Made by a program: the position numbers and the translations under genes. From Methylicorpusculum oleiharenae (GTDB taxonomy: Bacteria > Pseudomonadota > Gammaproteobacteria > Methylococcales > Methylomonadaceae): DNA of 64,000 bases. Positions 17,100 to 25,827 of this stretch are shown here, one piece after another. Position 1 is the first letter of the stretch; each line of letters opens with the position of its first letter. The notes under the pieces were generated by a model that saw only the letters and a program-made list of their open reading frames with translations, had not been told where the DNA came from and ran no database searches. Location of the stretch: NCBI RefSeq assembly GCF_009828925.2, contig NZ_WUTY02000001.1, positions 3,068,492 through 3,132,491 on the forward strand, read 5' to 3'.

Positions 17100-17130
17100 A
17101 GGTTGGGTTAGACGCGAGCTAACCCAACCT
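17100..17130. repeat. Palindromic AGGTTGGGTTAG hairpin (dispersed repeat)
   Basis: A perfect 12-base stem (AGGTTGGGTTAG ... CTAACCCAACCT) around a seven-base loop, lying between the convergent SIR2-like and nifZ-like genes. It belongs to the GTTGGGTT repeat family that recurs across the window. It has no U-tract, so it is not a canonical terminator. Confidence 0.75.
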
Positions 17131-17186
17131 ATGTAATGTTAATTTCTCAAGCTAAGACAACTACAGCGTTACGCGGCATTCACAAC

Positions 17187-17441
17187 TTATCCCGCCTCAC
17201 TCATTAAATCTTCCTCCCAACAGCCGATAGGCCTGCCCAAAGTCAGGGTTTCATCCTCAAAACGTACCAAAAACACATGGCTTTCGGGTGTTTCTTCAAT
17301 ATGGCCTTTCATGACGATAACGCCTCTGGCACCGGCTTGGGCCAGCGTTTCGCCTTCAGTGCTTTCCGGCATGGAGCCGTCGTCGGTAATGTCTTTTGCT
17401 GCGTAGACGACATCGCCTATATCCAGGTCATTTATGTTCAC
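17187..17441 (-). CDS. NifZ-like small nitrogen fixation protein
   Basis: 84 acidic residues. The pattern DLDIGDVVYAAKDITDDGSMP ... GARGVIVMKGHIEETPESHVFLVRFEDETLTLGRPIGCWEEDL fits the small SH3-like barrel of NifZ-type proteins, which assist P-cluster maturation of MoFe protein. It is transcribed opposite to its neighbours and convergent with the SIR2-like gene. Its ATG is 22 bases from a NifA-type palindrome that serves the divergent iscA gene. No -24/-12 element of its own was found. Assignment rests on a short, low-complexity pattern. Confidence 0.6.
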   Translation of the reverse strand: MNINDLDIGDVVYAAKDITDDGSMPESTEGETLAQAGARGVIVMKGHIEETPESHVFLVRFEDETLTLGRPIGCWEEDLMSEAG

Positions 17442-17462
17442 GTTGGTCTCCCGGTTGGATTT

Positions 17463-17478
17463 TGTAGCAGATGCTACA
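17463..17478 (+). promoter_or_regulatory. NifA upstream activator site before iscA-nifU-nifS
   Basis: TGTAGCAGATGCTACA is a TGT-N10-ACA site and also a near-perfect palindrome (seven-base arms, two-base centre). It lies about 96 bases before the -24/-12 element at 17574, the usual NifA distance. Confidence 0.7.
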
Positions 17479-17573
17479 TATTGTTTCGATTGTTGTTAAA
17501 CAGCCCCGCCTGACATCACTAGGATTTAGCACTTAATGGCTACTATCAGTGACTTACGAGTGACTTAACTGTC

Positions 17574-17588
17574 TGGCATGGGCGTTGC
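17574..17588 (+). promoter_or_regulatory. Sigma54 (-24/-12) promoter of the iscA-nifU-nifS operon
   Basis: TGGCATGGGCGTTGC matches the TGGCACG-N4-TTGC consensus at all but one defined position, with correct GG to GC spacing. It ends 46 bases before the iscA-type ATG. Confidence 0.82.
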
Positions 17589-17634
17589 TTAGGATAACTA
17601 CAAAATCAATGCCAAACTTTCCTGGAGATTTACG

Positions 17635-17991
17635 ATGATTACATTAACTGAAAACGCCATTAAGGCAGTCGGCCGGTTTATTACTAGTTCCGATAAACCC
17701 TCGGCAGGACTGCGTATTGAGGTCAGCGATGGTGGCTGTTCGGGGATGCAATACGGTCTGAAACTGGAATCACAAAAAAATGAAGGCGATACCGAAATCG
17801 ATTGCGGGGAAGTTAAAGTTTTGATCGATCCCATCAGCTTGCCCATGCTGGATGGCATGTCTATCGATTTTATCGACAGTCTTGATGGCTCCGGTTTCAA
17901 ATTTACCAATCCCAACGCGGTGAAAAGCTGTGCGTGCGGCTCGTCGTTTACGACCACCGATAACGGCGCACCCACTAAAACCTGTTCTTAA
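17635..17991 (+). CDS. IscA/HesB-type iron-sulfur carrier of the nif operon
   Basis: 118 residues, A-type Fe-S carrier that receives clusters from NifU and passes them to nitrogenase proteins. The three conserved cysteines are present: GGCSGMQY near residue 36 and CACGSSF near 101-107. [15 protein letters not shown] is the family N-terminus. First gene of a sigma54/NifA operon with nifU (20 bases later) and nifS. Often labelled iscA-nif or hesB in nif clusters. Confidence 0.92.
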   Translation: MITLTENAIKAVGRFITSSDKPSAGLRIEVSDGGCSGMQYGLKLESQKNEGDTEIDCGEVKVLIDPISLPMLDGMSIDFIDSLDGSGFKFTNPNAVKSCACGSSFTTTDNGAPTKTCS

Positions 17992-18010
17992 AGATACCGA
18001 GGAAATAGCC

Positions 18011-18919
18011 ATGTGGGATTATTCAGACAAAGTTAAAGATCATTTTTTTAATCCAAAAAATGCAGGTGCGGTTGTCGGGGCGAATGCCATCGGGGAAGTG
18101 GGCTCCATCAGTTGCGGCGATGCATTGAGATTGACACTGAAAGTCAATGAAGATACTGAAGTCATCGAGGAAGCGGGATTTCAAACATTCGGTTGCGGAT
18201 CAGCGATTGCTTCTTCATCGGTATTGACCGAAATCATTAAAGGCATGACCCTGGATGATGCGCTTAAAGTCAGCAATCAGGATATCGCGCAGGAACTGGA
18301 TGGCCTACCGCCTGAAAAAATGCATTGTTCGGTAATGGGCCGCGAAGCATTGCAGGCCGCTGTTGCCAATTATCGCGGAGAAGAATGGAAAGACGATCAT
18401 GAAGAGGGCGCATTGATCTGTAAATGTTTTGCGATTGATGCCGTCATGATTGAAGAAATGGTCTGGGCCAATAAACTTAGAACGGTAGAGGATGTTACCA
18501 ATTTCACCAAGGCGGGCGGCGGTTGCGCGGCGTGTCATGAAGATATAGAAAATATTCTTGAGCGGGTATTGAAAGAACGCGGTGAAAGTTTCAATCCGGA
18601 TGCGGCGCCCATAGAGACACCGGTTATCGCCGAGAAAAAACCATTGACCAACTTGCAGCGGATCAAAAAAATTGAAGCGGTGCTGGATTCATTAAGGCCG
18701 CAATTGATGGCGGACGGTGGCGACGTGGAGCTGGTCGAAGTGGTCGAAAACACGGCCTACGTCAATATGACCGGGGCCTGCAACGGTTGCCAGATGGCTG
18801 CTATGACGATTGCCGGTATTCAGCAGCGTTTGATGGAAGTCCTGGGTGAATTCATCAAGGTAGTGCCTGCCTCGCAAATGCCCAAATTAGTGACGATACA
18901 GGAGGCCAGTCATGCCTGA
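18011..18919 (+). CDS. nifU: Fe-S cluster scaffold NifU
   Basis: 302 residues from ATG 18011 with GAGGAAA upstream. Three modules: IscU-like N-domain (about 1-125; cluster cysteines in [18 protein letters not shown] and EKMHCSVMG), a central [2Fe-2S] bacterioferredoxin-ferredoxin-like domain (about 135-190; CKCFAID ... GGGCAACH), and the Nfu-type C-domain (about 218-300; GGDVELVEV and CNGCQMA). NifS supplies the sulfur. Its stop overlaps the nifS start by eight bases, so translation is coupled. Length and module order are standard. Confidence 0.96.
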   Translation: MWDYSDKVKDHFFNPKNAGAVVGANAIGEVGSISCGDALRLTLKVNEDTEVIEEAGFQTFGCGSAIASSSVLTEIIKGMTLDDALKVSNQDIAQELDGLPPEKMHCSVMGREALQAAVANYRGEEWKDDHEEGALICKCFAIDAVMIEEMVWANKLRTVEDVTNFTKAGGGCAACHEDIENILERVLKERGESFNPDAAPIETPVIAEKKPLTNLQRIKKIEAVLDSLRPQLMADGGDVELVEVVENTAYVNMTGACNGCQMAAMTIAGIQQRLMEVLGEFIKVVPASQMPKLVTIQEASHA

Positions 18920-20120
18920 TATCTATCTGGATAACAATGCCACGACCAAAGTGGACAGTGCTGTGGTCGATGTGATGATTCCGTATTTTACCGAGCAATT
19001 CGGTAATCCTTCGTCCATCCATAAATTTGCCGATGGCGTTGCCAGAGGCATAAAACATGCCCGCAGTCAGGTTCAGCAACTGATAGGCGCTGAACACGAT
19101 TCGGAAATTATATTCACTTCTTGCGGAACCGAATCAGACTCCACGGCCATTCTCTCGGCAATCAAAGCCCAGCCGAATAAAAAAGAGATCATCACCACGA
19201 TGGTTGAGCATCCGGCGATTTTGAATCTGTGTGAACATCTGGAAAAAGAAGGTTATACGATTCATCGTTTACCGGTGGATAAATGCGGTCGTCTCAATCT
19301 TGAAGCTTACAAAAAATTACTGTCCGATCAGGTCGCGATTGTCTCAGTGATGTGGGCAAACAACGAAACCGGAACGATTTTTCCGGTGGTTGAAATGGCT
19401 GAAATGGCGCATGAAGCCGGCGTGATGTTTCATACCGATGCCGTGCAGGCAGTGGGCAAAATACCGATGATGCTGCAAGATACCAAAATTGACATGTTGT
19501 CGATCTCCGGGCATAAATTGCATGCCCCCAAAGGCATTGGCGTGCTGTATTTACGCAGAGGTACACGTTATCGCCCAATGCTTCGCGGCGGGCATCAGGA
19601 ACGAGGACGCCGTGCGGGCACCGAAAACTCGGCGTCTATCGTCGGTTTGGGAAAAGCCTGCGAACTGGCGATGGAATTTATGGAATATGAAAACATCCAG
19701 GTTAAAGCGATGCGCGATCGCCTGGAGCAGGGCATCGTTGAGCAGATTCCGCATTGCTTTATTACCGGTGATTTGGACAACCGTTTGCCTAACACCACCG
19801 ATATTGCGTTTGAATATATAGAAGGTGAATCGATATTGATGCTGCTGAATAAAGCAGGTATCGCCGCATCCAGTGGTTCTGCCTGTACTTCGGGTTCTTT
19901 GGAACCCTCGCATGTGATGCGGGCCATGCAGATTCCTTATACAGCGGCCCATGGAACGATCAGGTTCTCGTTTTCCCGTTATAACACGATGAGCGAAGTC
20001 GACGAAGTCTTGAAAGTCATGCCAGGTATTGCTGCAACATTAAGAAAACTGTCGCCTTATTGGGACGGCAACGGACCGGTCGCCAATCCCGAACAGGCCT
20101 TTCAACCGGTTTATGCTTGA
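18912..20120 (+). CDS. nifS: Cysteine desulfurase NifS
   Basis: 402 residues. PLP enzyme that takes sulfur from cysteine for nitrogenase cluster assembly. Visible: [11 protein letters not shown] start, PLP-binding [10 protein letters not shown], Schiff-base Lys in [14 protein letters not shown], and the persulfide Cys in [16 protein letters not shown]. It starts within the nifU end. It lacks the long disordered N-terminal extension of encapsulin-cargo desulfurases, which argues against it being the cargo of the shell at 63106. Confidence 0.96.
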   Translation: MPDIYLDNNATTKVDSAVVDVMIPYFTEQFGNPSSIHKFADGVARGIKHARSQVQQLIGAEHDSEIIFTSCGTESDSTAILSAIKAQPNKKEIITTMVEHPAILNLCEHLEKEGYTIHRLPVDKCGRLNLEAYKKLLSDQVAIVSVMWANNETGTIFPVVEMAEMAHEAGVMFHTDAVQAVGKIPMMLQDTKIDMLSISGHKLHAPKGIGVLYLRRGTRYRPMLRGGHQERGRRAGTENSASIVGLGKACELAMEFMEYENIQVKAMRDRLEQGIVEQIPHCFITGDLDNRLPNTTDIAFEYIEGESILMLLNKAGIAASSGSACTSGSLEPSHVMRAMQIPYTAAHGTIRFSFSRYNTMSEVDEVLKVMPGIAATLRKLSPYWDGNGPVANPEQAFQPVYA

Positions 20121-20140
20121 TTTATAGTGATTTTTCAGTG

Positions 20141-20270
20141 CAGGTTGGGTTGCTGCTTTTCGCAACCCAACAATTAACTCCCTGGCCTTGAAATGTTGGG
20201 TTGGCTATCGCCAACCGCAACCTACAGGGTGCATCACTGTTGTTTTGATGCTCCGCTGAACAGTTACGAT
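20141..20270. repeat. Two adjacent GTTGGGTT hairpins plus ~85-base repeat unit
   Basis: The first hairpin pairs GTTGGGTTGC with GCAACCCAAC (20145-20171). The second, GTTGGGTTGGCTATCGCCAACC near 20194-20215, opens a unit continuing through CAACCTACAGGGTGCAT and TTTTGATGCTCCGCTG. This unit recurs at 28549-28637 and 58681-58765. It follows nifS and has no gene. Confidence 0.75.
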
Positions 20271-20454
20271 TATTCAAAGGTGCTTCAATCACGGGCATTG
20301 ATCTCTTCTACGTAATACGCTTGTTAATCACCAAGCCAAACTTACCAGGCTATTCCGGCGAAATGACGTAAAACTCAAATCAGGGATAACCGGTGTTTTG
20401 CATTGGCTTTAAAAGTTAATCACGATCCACCGCGCATTTTTTGTTCTATTTAAC

Positions 20455-21155
20455 GAAGGGTATTTTGTATTTCTCTTTCTTTTAATTCAGGATCAATGCC
20501 CTGAATGTATTCAATAGCAAAATCATCTCCGCGTTTTCTGTTTTGCGGCGGCTCAAGCGCTTCTATCAACAATGATTCAAGTGTTGCAACAAGCGCCGCT
20601 AACGACATATACCTTTCGCACTTCAAGTTTCGGCAGTGCCTAAGGAGGCAACGGGTTGTTCGGCAAAGACTTTGCCAGCATGGATGTATTTACGGCGTCT
20701 TTTGATGGGCACCACGGTGCCGAATTTCGATCTACGAGGGTATATTGAGAGCTGATTCGCGTAGATTGCCATCCTCCGTCACATCAAGAAGCCCAAACCA
20801 TGAAAATCGTTTCCATCGGCTGCTTAATCTATCAAGCCTGTGTTCGTAAAGCCGTTTACCCAATGGGTGGTTGATGGGACGTCCAACATAGACCACTGTG
20901 TGTAGACGTGAGTAAGAATTTTCACCATCTTGTGACCTGGATTCGCTTAGGCGGTCTAACGGCTCCGGAAATCCATGCCGGAATGACGGCATTGAAGTCC
21001 TTTCAACACTAACGCGAAGAAAGCCTCTTTCCATTTTACTCCCGGATGATGCGGTGCTTTATCCAGGGGTCATAGATTTCTTTAAATCTTTCCAATTTAA
21101 AATCAAACGCATTTTTAGCCAATACGTCATTTAACTGATGAGTTATTTGACGCAT
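20455..21155 (-). pseudogene. GIY-YIG-type nuclease gene broken by dispersed repeats
   Basis: Minus strand, three surviving parts. A middle part (about 20935-20745) reads HTVVYVGRPINHPLGKRLYEHRLDRLSSRWKRFSWFGLLDV, like GIY-YIG family proteins. A 3' part (20605-20455) reads LESLLIEALEPPQNRKRGDDFAIEYIQGIDPELKEREIQ, like the C-terminus of the same family. A 5' part (21155-21036, 39 codons) may be the start. They are separated by repeat DNA, including a CCATGCCGGAATGACGGC-type repeat near 20975 and a GGAGGCAACGGG repeat near 20640. The link of the 5' part is uncertain. Confidence 0.55.
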
Positions 21156-21267
21156 TGTGTAAATTTCCCTGTCCTCAAATAATCCTCATCAGCCGAGCGT
21201 TTATGGCTTTGTTTGCATCGTTTCGATGTGGATTCAACAACCGAGCTTATTATTTTGGGGGCTTACC

Positions 21268-22494
21268 ATGAGTGGTTTATACGAGCATAAAGCACACAAA
21301 CCTTTTCGCAGTTATTGGCCGTCCGTGTTACTAACTGCTGCTGTTGCAGGATATTCGTCCGTATCCCTAGCGGGTGCGACGTTCAAAATTGATGATACCA
21401 AATGGCTGAGTCTGGGTGCCGGTTTGCGAACCAGTTTTTTTGCTCAAGAGTCCAAGGCGGACGGCAGTAAATGGTCTAATGATTTTACTGTGGACAATTT
21501 GCGTTTGTATTTAAACGCTCAGATCCATGAGTATATCAAGCTGGAGATCAACACGGAATGTCAAACCTGTAACGATGGCGGCGAAGTTCGATTGCTGGAT
21601 GCGATCGGCAAGTTTGAGATCGATCCGATGTATAACCTTTGGGTAGGCCGTATGCTGGTTCCTGCCGAACGCCGTGAAATGAACGGTCCTTTCTACAGCA
21701 GTGTTTATAACATTTACAGTGTCGGAACACCCTTTGAACCTTCCGATTTCAATACAACTATCCGGGATAACGGGACTTCGGCCGGATCGTTTGGCCGGGA
21801 TGACGGTGCTACCGTTTGGGGTGCCTTTTTTAGCGGTCGTTTTCAATACGCCTTAGGGGTCTTTCAGGGCTTGAGAGGCGGCGCAAACAAGGATGACAAT
21901 CTGCTTTATGCCCAACGGGTTGCCTATAACTTCTGGGAAGTTGAAAAAAATCCGGGTTATTACACTTCAGGCACGTATTACGGAAAAGGCGGAGACATTC
22001 TGACCTTGGCAGTATCGAATCAGTACCAAGAAGATGGTGCGGGTACTTCGTCCGACGCCGGCAATATGCGCGCAACTTCCGTTGACGTTTTAATGGAAAA
22101 AGTATTGGGTAACGGTGGTGTTATTACCTTGAACGGTGAGTATAAAAATTACGAGATTTCTGACGGTTATAGCCTGACATCGCGCGATGCAGGTGGTGGT
22201 TTCACAATGTTCGAAGGTGATGCCTACGATGTAAGTGCCATGTATCTGTTCCCGCAAAAAGTCGGTATCGGCCTGATTCAGCCGTTCGTCCGTTATGTCA
22301 ACACGATGCCGAACAACAGCACGGATAGAAATGTGTATGAGTTGGGCGTCAATTATGTCATCGACGGTCACAATGCCCGGGTTGGTCTCAGTTGGCTCTA
22401 TGGAGACAGAATGGAAAAAGGTCTTGATTATTCCACTGATGCCGATGGCGATAGCGTCAATGCGGTTTCTCTTAATTTCCAATATCAAATTTAA
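21268..22494 (+). CDS. Outer-membrane porin of the urea uptake locus
   Basis: 408 residues from ATG 21268 (GGGGG just upstream; an earlier ATG at 21226 lacks a ribosome site). Signal peptide with cleavage near SLA|GATF, then alternating beta-strand pattern (WLSLGAGLRTSFFAQE, DNLRLYLNAQIHEYIKLEINTE, MYNLWVGRMLVPAERREMNGPFY) ending YGDRMEKGLDYSTDADGDSVNAVSLNFQYQI. Resembles phosphate-selective/short-chain amide porins. It precedes urtA by 58 bases, so a role in letting urea or amides cross the outer membrane is likely but not shown. Confidence 0.75.
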   Translation: MSGLYEHKAHKPFRSYWPSVLLTAAVAGYSSVSLAGATFKIDDTKWLSLGAGLRTSFFAQESKADGSKWSNDFTVDNLRLYLNAQIHEYIKLEINTECQTCNDGGEVRLLDAIGKFEIDPMYNLWVGRMLVPAERREMNGPFYSSVYNIYSVGTPFEPSDFNTTIRDNGTSAGSFGRDDGATVWGAFFSGRFQYALGVFQGLRGGANKDDNLLYAQRVAYNFWEVEKNPGYYTSGTYYGKGGDILTLAVSNQYQEDGAGTSSDAGNMRATSVDVLMEKVLGNGGVITLNGEYKNYEISDGYSLTSRDAGGGFTMFEGDAYDVSAMYLFPQKVGIGLIQPFVRYVNTMPNNSTDRNVYELGVNYVIDGHNARVGLSWLYGDRMEKGLDYSTDADGDSVNAVSLNFQYQI

Positions 22495-22552
22495 GCGAGT
22501 TGCTGACTCTGCTGCATTTCTTATTTTCCTGCATTCATAATCGGAGCTTTTT

Positions 22553-23851
22553 ATGAAGATAATTGATATATCTTTACGCACATTGACTCAAATGAGCATT
22601 GTGGTCACTTTATTGACCGGTGCCGGGGCAGCGGTTGCTGAAGAAACCATCAAGGTCGGTGTTTTACATTCCTTATCCGGCACGATGGCCATCAGCGAGA
22701 CCACACTGAAAGACACTATGCTGATGCTGATTGAAGAACAAAACAAAAAGGGTGGTTTGCTGGGTAAAAAGCTGGAGCCGGTCGTCGTCGACCCTGCTTC
22801 CAACTGGCCTTTGTTTGCTGAAAAAGCCAGAGAGTTATTGACCAAGGATAAGGTTGCTGCCATTTTCGGCTGCTGGACATCGGTTTCTCGCAAATCGGTA
22901 TTGCCGGTTATCGAAGAGTTAAACGGTGTGTTGTTCTATCCGGTTCAGTATGAAGGTGAAGAGTCATCGAAAAACGTGTTTTACACTGGCGCCGCGCCTA
23001 ACCAGCAAGCGATTCCAGCTGTCGATTATTTGATGAATGATCTAAAAGCCCAGCGTTGGGTGCTCGCTGGAACCGATTACGTTTATCCGCGCACCACGAA
23101 CAAGATTCTGGAAGCGTATCTGAAAGCCAAAGGCGTTGATGAAAAGGACATCATGATCAACTACACGCCGTTCGGTCATTCGGATTGGCAAAGCATTGTG
23201 GCCGATATCAAAAAATTCGGATCTGCCGGCAAAAAGACTGCTGTCGTTTCAACCATCAATGGCGATGCCAACATTCCTTTTTACAAAGAATTGGGAAACC
23301 AGGGCATCTCTGCTGAAGATATTCCGGTGGTTGCATTTTCAGTAGGAGAAGAAGAACTGTCAGGGATTGATACCAAGCCATTGGTCGGTCATTTGGCGGC
23401 ATGGAACTACTTTATGAGTGTTGATACCACCAAGAACGCGGCGTTTATCCAACAATGGAAAGACTACATCAAAAATCCAAAACGGGTGACCAATGATCCT
23501 ATGGAAGCGCATTACATCGGTTTCAACATGTGGGTGAAAGCGGTAGAGAAAGCCGGTACCACCGATCCTGATGCCGTACAAAAAGCCATTATCGGCGTTG
23601 AATACCCTAACCTTACTGGCGGTATGTCCAAAATGCTGCCAAATCATCACATCAGCAAACCGGTATTGATCGGCGAAATTCAGGAAGACGGACAATTTTT
23701 GACCGTATGGCAGACCAACAAGGTTGTAGAAGGGGACGCCTGGTCTGATTTCCTGCCGGAAAGCAAACCGATTATTGCCGACTGGACCCCGCCTATCAGT
23801 TGCGGAAATTTCAACACTGAAACCAAGAAATGCTCCGGTCAGAATTATTGA
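22553..23851 (+). CDS. urtA: Urea ABC transporter substrate-binding protein UrtA
   Basis: 432 residues with an N-terminal signal (cleavage near AVA|EE). Periplasmic urea-binding protein of the branched-chain amino-acid class: IKVGVLHSLSGTMAISETTLKD, EEQNKKGGLLGKKLEPVVVDPASNWPLFAEKARELL, FGCWTSVSRKSVLPV, FYPVQYEGEESSKNVFYTGAAPNQQ and GHLAAWNYFMS are UrtA hallmarks. GGAG precedes ATG 22553. A 320-base gap with strong hairpins separates it from urtB, which would allow more UrtA than permease to be made. Confidence 0.96.
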   Translation: MKIIDISLRTLTQMSIVVTLLTGAGAAVAEETIKVGVLHSLSGTMAISETTLKDTMLMLIEEQNKKGGLLGKKLEPVVVDPASNWPLFAEKARELLTKDKVAAIFGCWTSVSRKSVLPVIEELNGVLFYPVQYEGEESSKNVFYTGAAPNQQAIPAVDYLMNDLKAQRWVLAGTDYVYPRTTNKILEAYLKAKGVDEKDIMINYTPFGHSDWQSIVADIKKFGSAGKKTAVVSTINGDANIPFYKELGNQGISAEDIPVVAFSVGEEELSGIDTKPLVGHLAAWNYFMSVDTTKNAAFIQQWKDYIKNPKRVTNDPMEAHYIGFNMWVKAVEKAGTTDPDAVQKAIIGVEYPNLTGGMSKMLPNHHISKPVLIGEIQEDGQFLTVWQTNKVVEGDAWSDFLPESKPIIADWTPPISCGNFNTETKKCSGQNY

Positions 23852-23894
23852 TCGATCTTTAAAAGGTTATTCGCTGTTCAGCAAGGCTCTTACA

Positions 23895-23957
23895 GGGCGC
23901 AGACTTAAGATTTACAGGAATGACTTCAAGACTCCTGGAAATCAAGAGTCTGCGCCC
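23895..23957 (+). terminator. Long stem-loop between urtA and urtB
   Basis: GGGCGCAGACTT (23895-23906) pairs with GAGTCTGCGCCC (23946-23957) at 11 of 12 positions and encloses a smaller CAGGA/TCCTG hairpin. There is no U-run after it. It more likely protects urtA mRNA or reduces read-through than acts as a full terminator. Confidence 0.5.
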
Positions 23958-24015
23958 ATCCAACAAAAATACTGAATAGTTGAAAAGGTTAAACCTGACC
24001 TGTCATGTCTTCGAA

Positions 24016-24050
24016 AGGTTGGGTTACGGCTTTAACGCAAAACCCAACCT
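24016..24050. repeat. AGGTTGGGTT hairpin (dispersed repeat)
   Basis: AGGTTGGGTT and AACCCAACCT form a perfect ten-base stem with a 15-base loop in the urtA-urtB gap. Same family as the copies at 17100 and 20145. Confidence 0.7.
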
Positions 24051-24171
24051 TCACCTTGATCGCCTGGGATGGCGGAAATACCGCAATCTTAAAGGGAGTT
24101 AACGCGAACTAGCAGTAGAGCTCAATAGGCGTTATCTCACACACATGCCGGTAAGAAATTTTGGAGAAATT

Positions 24172-25827
24172 ATGAAAGCGAATTCACCGAAACGATTTAA
24201 TGGGTGGTTAGCTCTGACACTGCTTGTTTGTTTATGGGTGGGACAGGCTAATAGCCAGGAAATGAACCCTCAGGTTACCTTACTGGATAGTTTAAATCGC
24301 TTGAAACAAGGGGCTATGCAAGACAGAGAACAGGCTTTGGAGCAACTGGGTGAGGTGAATCATCCTAGAACCTTGACTGTTTTGCAGGCCCTCCTCAACG
24401 GAAAGTTATATCAGGTTGCCAGTAATGAGCAACTGGTCATTGCCAGCGAGGTCAGTGAGGGTTTTCAACTTATTGATGCGATAACTGGAGAAGATCTGGG
24501 CAATAAACCCCGTTCCGAAGTGAACAAGATAAATCTGACCAACACGATTCGGGTCAAACTCCGTAAATTGATTGGACAGCTTGAATTGAAGTCTGAAGAT
24601 ACCTCAGTAAGACTGGCAGCGGTCAATGGCTTGATCAAGGCGACCGATGACAATACGCTGGCTTTACTCAGGCAAATGGAAACAACAGAACGCGATGAAA
24701 CGGTTCTGGAAGCGATGCAAATGATTTTTGCGTTGAAGGATTTAAAGAGCGAAGACAAAGCCGTTCGTTTGACCGCTTTAGTCACGCTGAAGAATTTTAA
24801 CAATCAGGAAGTCGTCAATCGCCTGAATGTATTGATGGAAAAAGACAGCTCCGGTCAATACCAGGAAACTGATGCCGATGTCAGAAAACAGGCAAAACTG
24901 ATCTTGTCTGAAATCAATGCCCGAATTCAATTCTACAGCATCCTGGAAACGCTGTTTTTTGGCTTGAGTCTCGGCGCGGTGCTGGTGTTGGCGGCCATCG
25001 GATTGGCGATTACTTTTGGGGTTATGGGCGTCATCAATATGGCACACGGCGAGTTGATGATGCTAGGTGCTTACACCACCTATGTCATTCAACAAATGAT
25101 GCCCGATCATTTGGGTTTATCGATTGTCATGGCGATTCCCGCTGCCTTTTTGATATCTGGTTTGGTAGGCATTGCGATTGAGCGTGGGATTATCCGGTTT
25201 TTATACGGCCGTCCGCTGGAGACGCTGCTTGCAACGTTTGGCGTCAGCTTATTTTTACAACAAACGGTACGCTCGATATTTTCGCCTTTGAATCGCAGTG
25301 TTACGACGCCCGAGTGGATGAGCGGGTCATTACAAATTAATGATTTTCTGTCACTGACCTGGAACCGGTTTTATATTTTGGTGTTTTGTTTGATGGTTTT
25401 CGTCCTGTTGCTGCAGATTCTCAAACGCACCCGGCTGGGTCTGGAAGTGCGTGCGGTTGCGCAGAATCGGGGTATGGCCAAGGTAATGGGGATACCTACC
25501 GATAAGGTCGATGCGATGACGTTTGGTCTGGGTTCCGGAATTGCCGGTGTCGCCGGCGTTGCACTGAGCCAGATTACCAATGTCGGGCCAAATCTGGGTC
25601 AGGCGTATATTGTTGACTCTTTTATGGTCGTGGTGTTTGGTGGGGTCGGTAATCTATGGGGCACACTGGTTGCCGGTTTTTCGCTAGGAATTGCCAATAA
25701 AATTCTCGAGCCTTACGCAGGGGCCGTATTGGCCAAAATTTTGGTGCTGGTCTTTATCATTCTGTTCATACAAAAACGTCCCAGCGGATTATTCCCGCAA
25801 AATGGTCGCGCAGTGGAGGCCAAATGA
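24172..25827 (+). CDS. urtB: Urea ABC transporter permease UrtB with periplasmic HEAT-like extension
   Basis: 551 residues from ATG 24172 (TTGGAGAA upstream). A signal sequence (1-29) is followed by about 230 residues of helical repeats (DTSVRLAAVNGLIKATDDNTLALLRQ ..., SEDKAVRLTALVTLKNFNNQEVVNRL) expected in the periplasm, then the permease with about eight membrane segments (from FYSILETLFFGLSLGAVLVLAAIGLAITFGVMGVINMAHGELMMLGAY) and the EAA-like contact loop. This fused layout is normal for proteobacterial UrtB. It overlaps urtC by four bases. Confidence 0.95.
   Translation: MKANSPKRFNGWLALTLLVCLWVGQANSQEMNPQVTLLDSLNRLKQGAMQDREQALEQLGEVNHPRTLTVLQALLNGKLYQVASNEQLVIASEVSEGFQLIDAITGEDLGNKPRSEVNKINLTNTIRVKLRKLIGQLELKSEDTSVRLAAVNGLIKATDDNTLALLRQMETTERDETVLEAMQMIFALKDLKSEDKAVRLTALVTLKNFNNQEVVNRLNVLMEKDSSGQYQETDADVRKQAKLILSEINARIQFYSILETLFFGLSLGAVLVLAAIGLAITFGVMGVINMAHGELMMLGAYTTYVIQQMMPDHLGLSIVMAIPAAFLISGLVGIAIERGIIRFLYGRPLETLLATFGVSLFLQQTVRSIFSPLNRSVTTPEWMSGSLQINDFLSLTWNRFYILVFCLMVFVLLLQILKRTRLGLEVRAVAQNRGMAKVMGIPTDKVDAMTFGLGSGIAGVAGVALSQITNVGPNLGQAYIVDSFMVVVFGGVGNLWGTLVAGFSLGIANKILEPYAGAVLAKILVLVFIILFIQKRPSGLFPQNGRAVEAK

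Noticed and set aside
18912-20120. NifS as cargo desulfurase of the encapsulin.
   Set aside because: No long disordered N-terminal extension, and it is operonic with nifU over 40 kb away from the shell gene.
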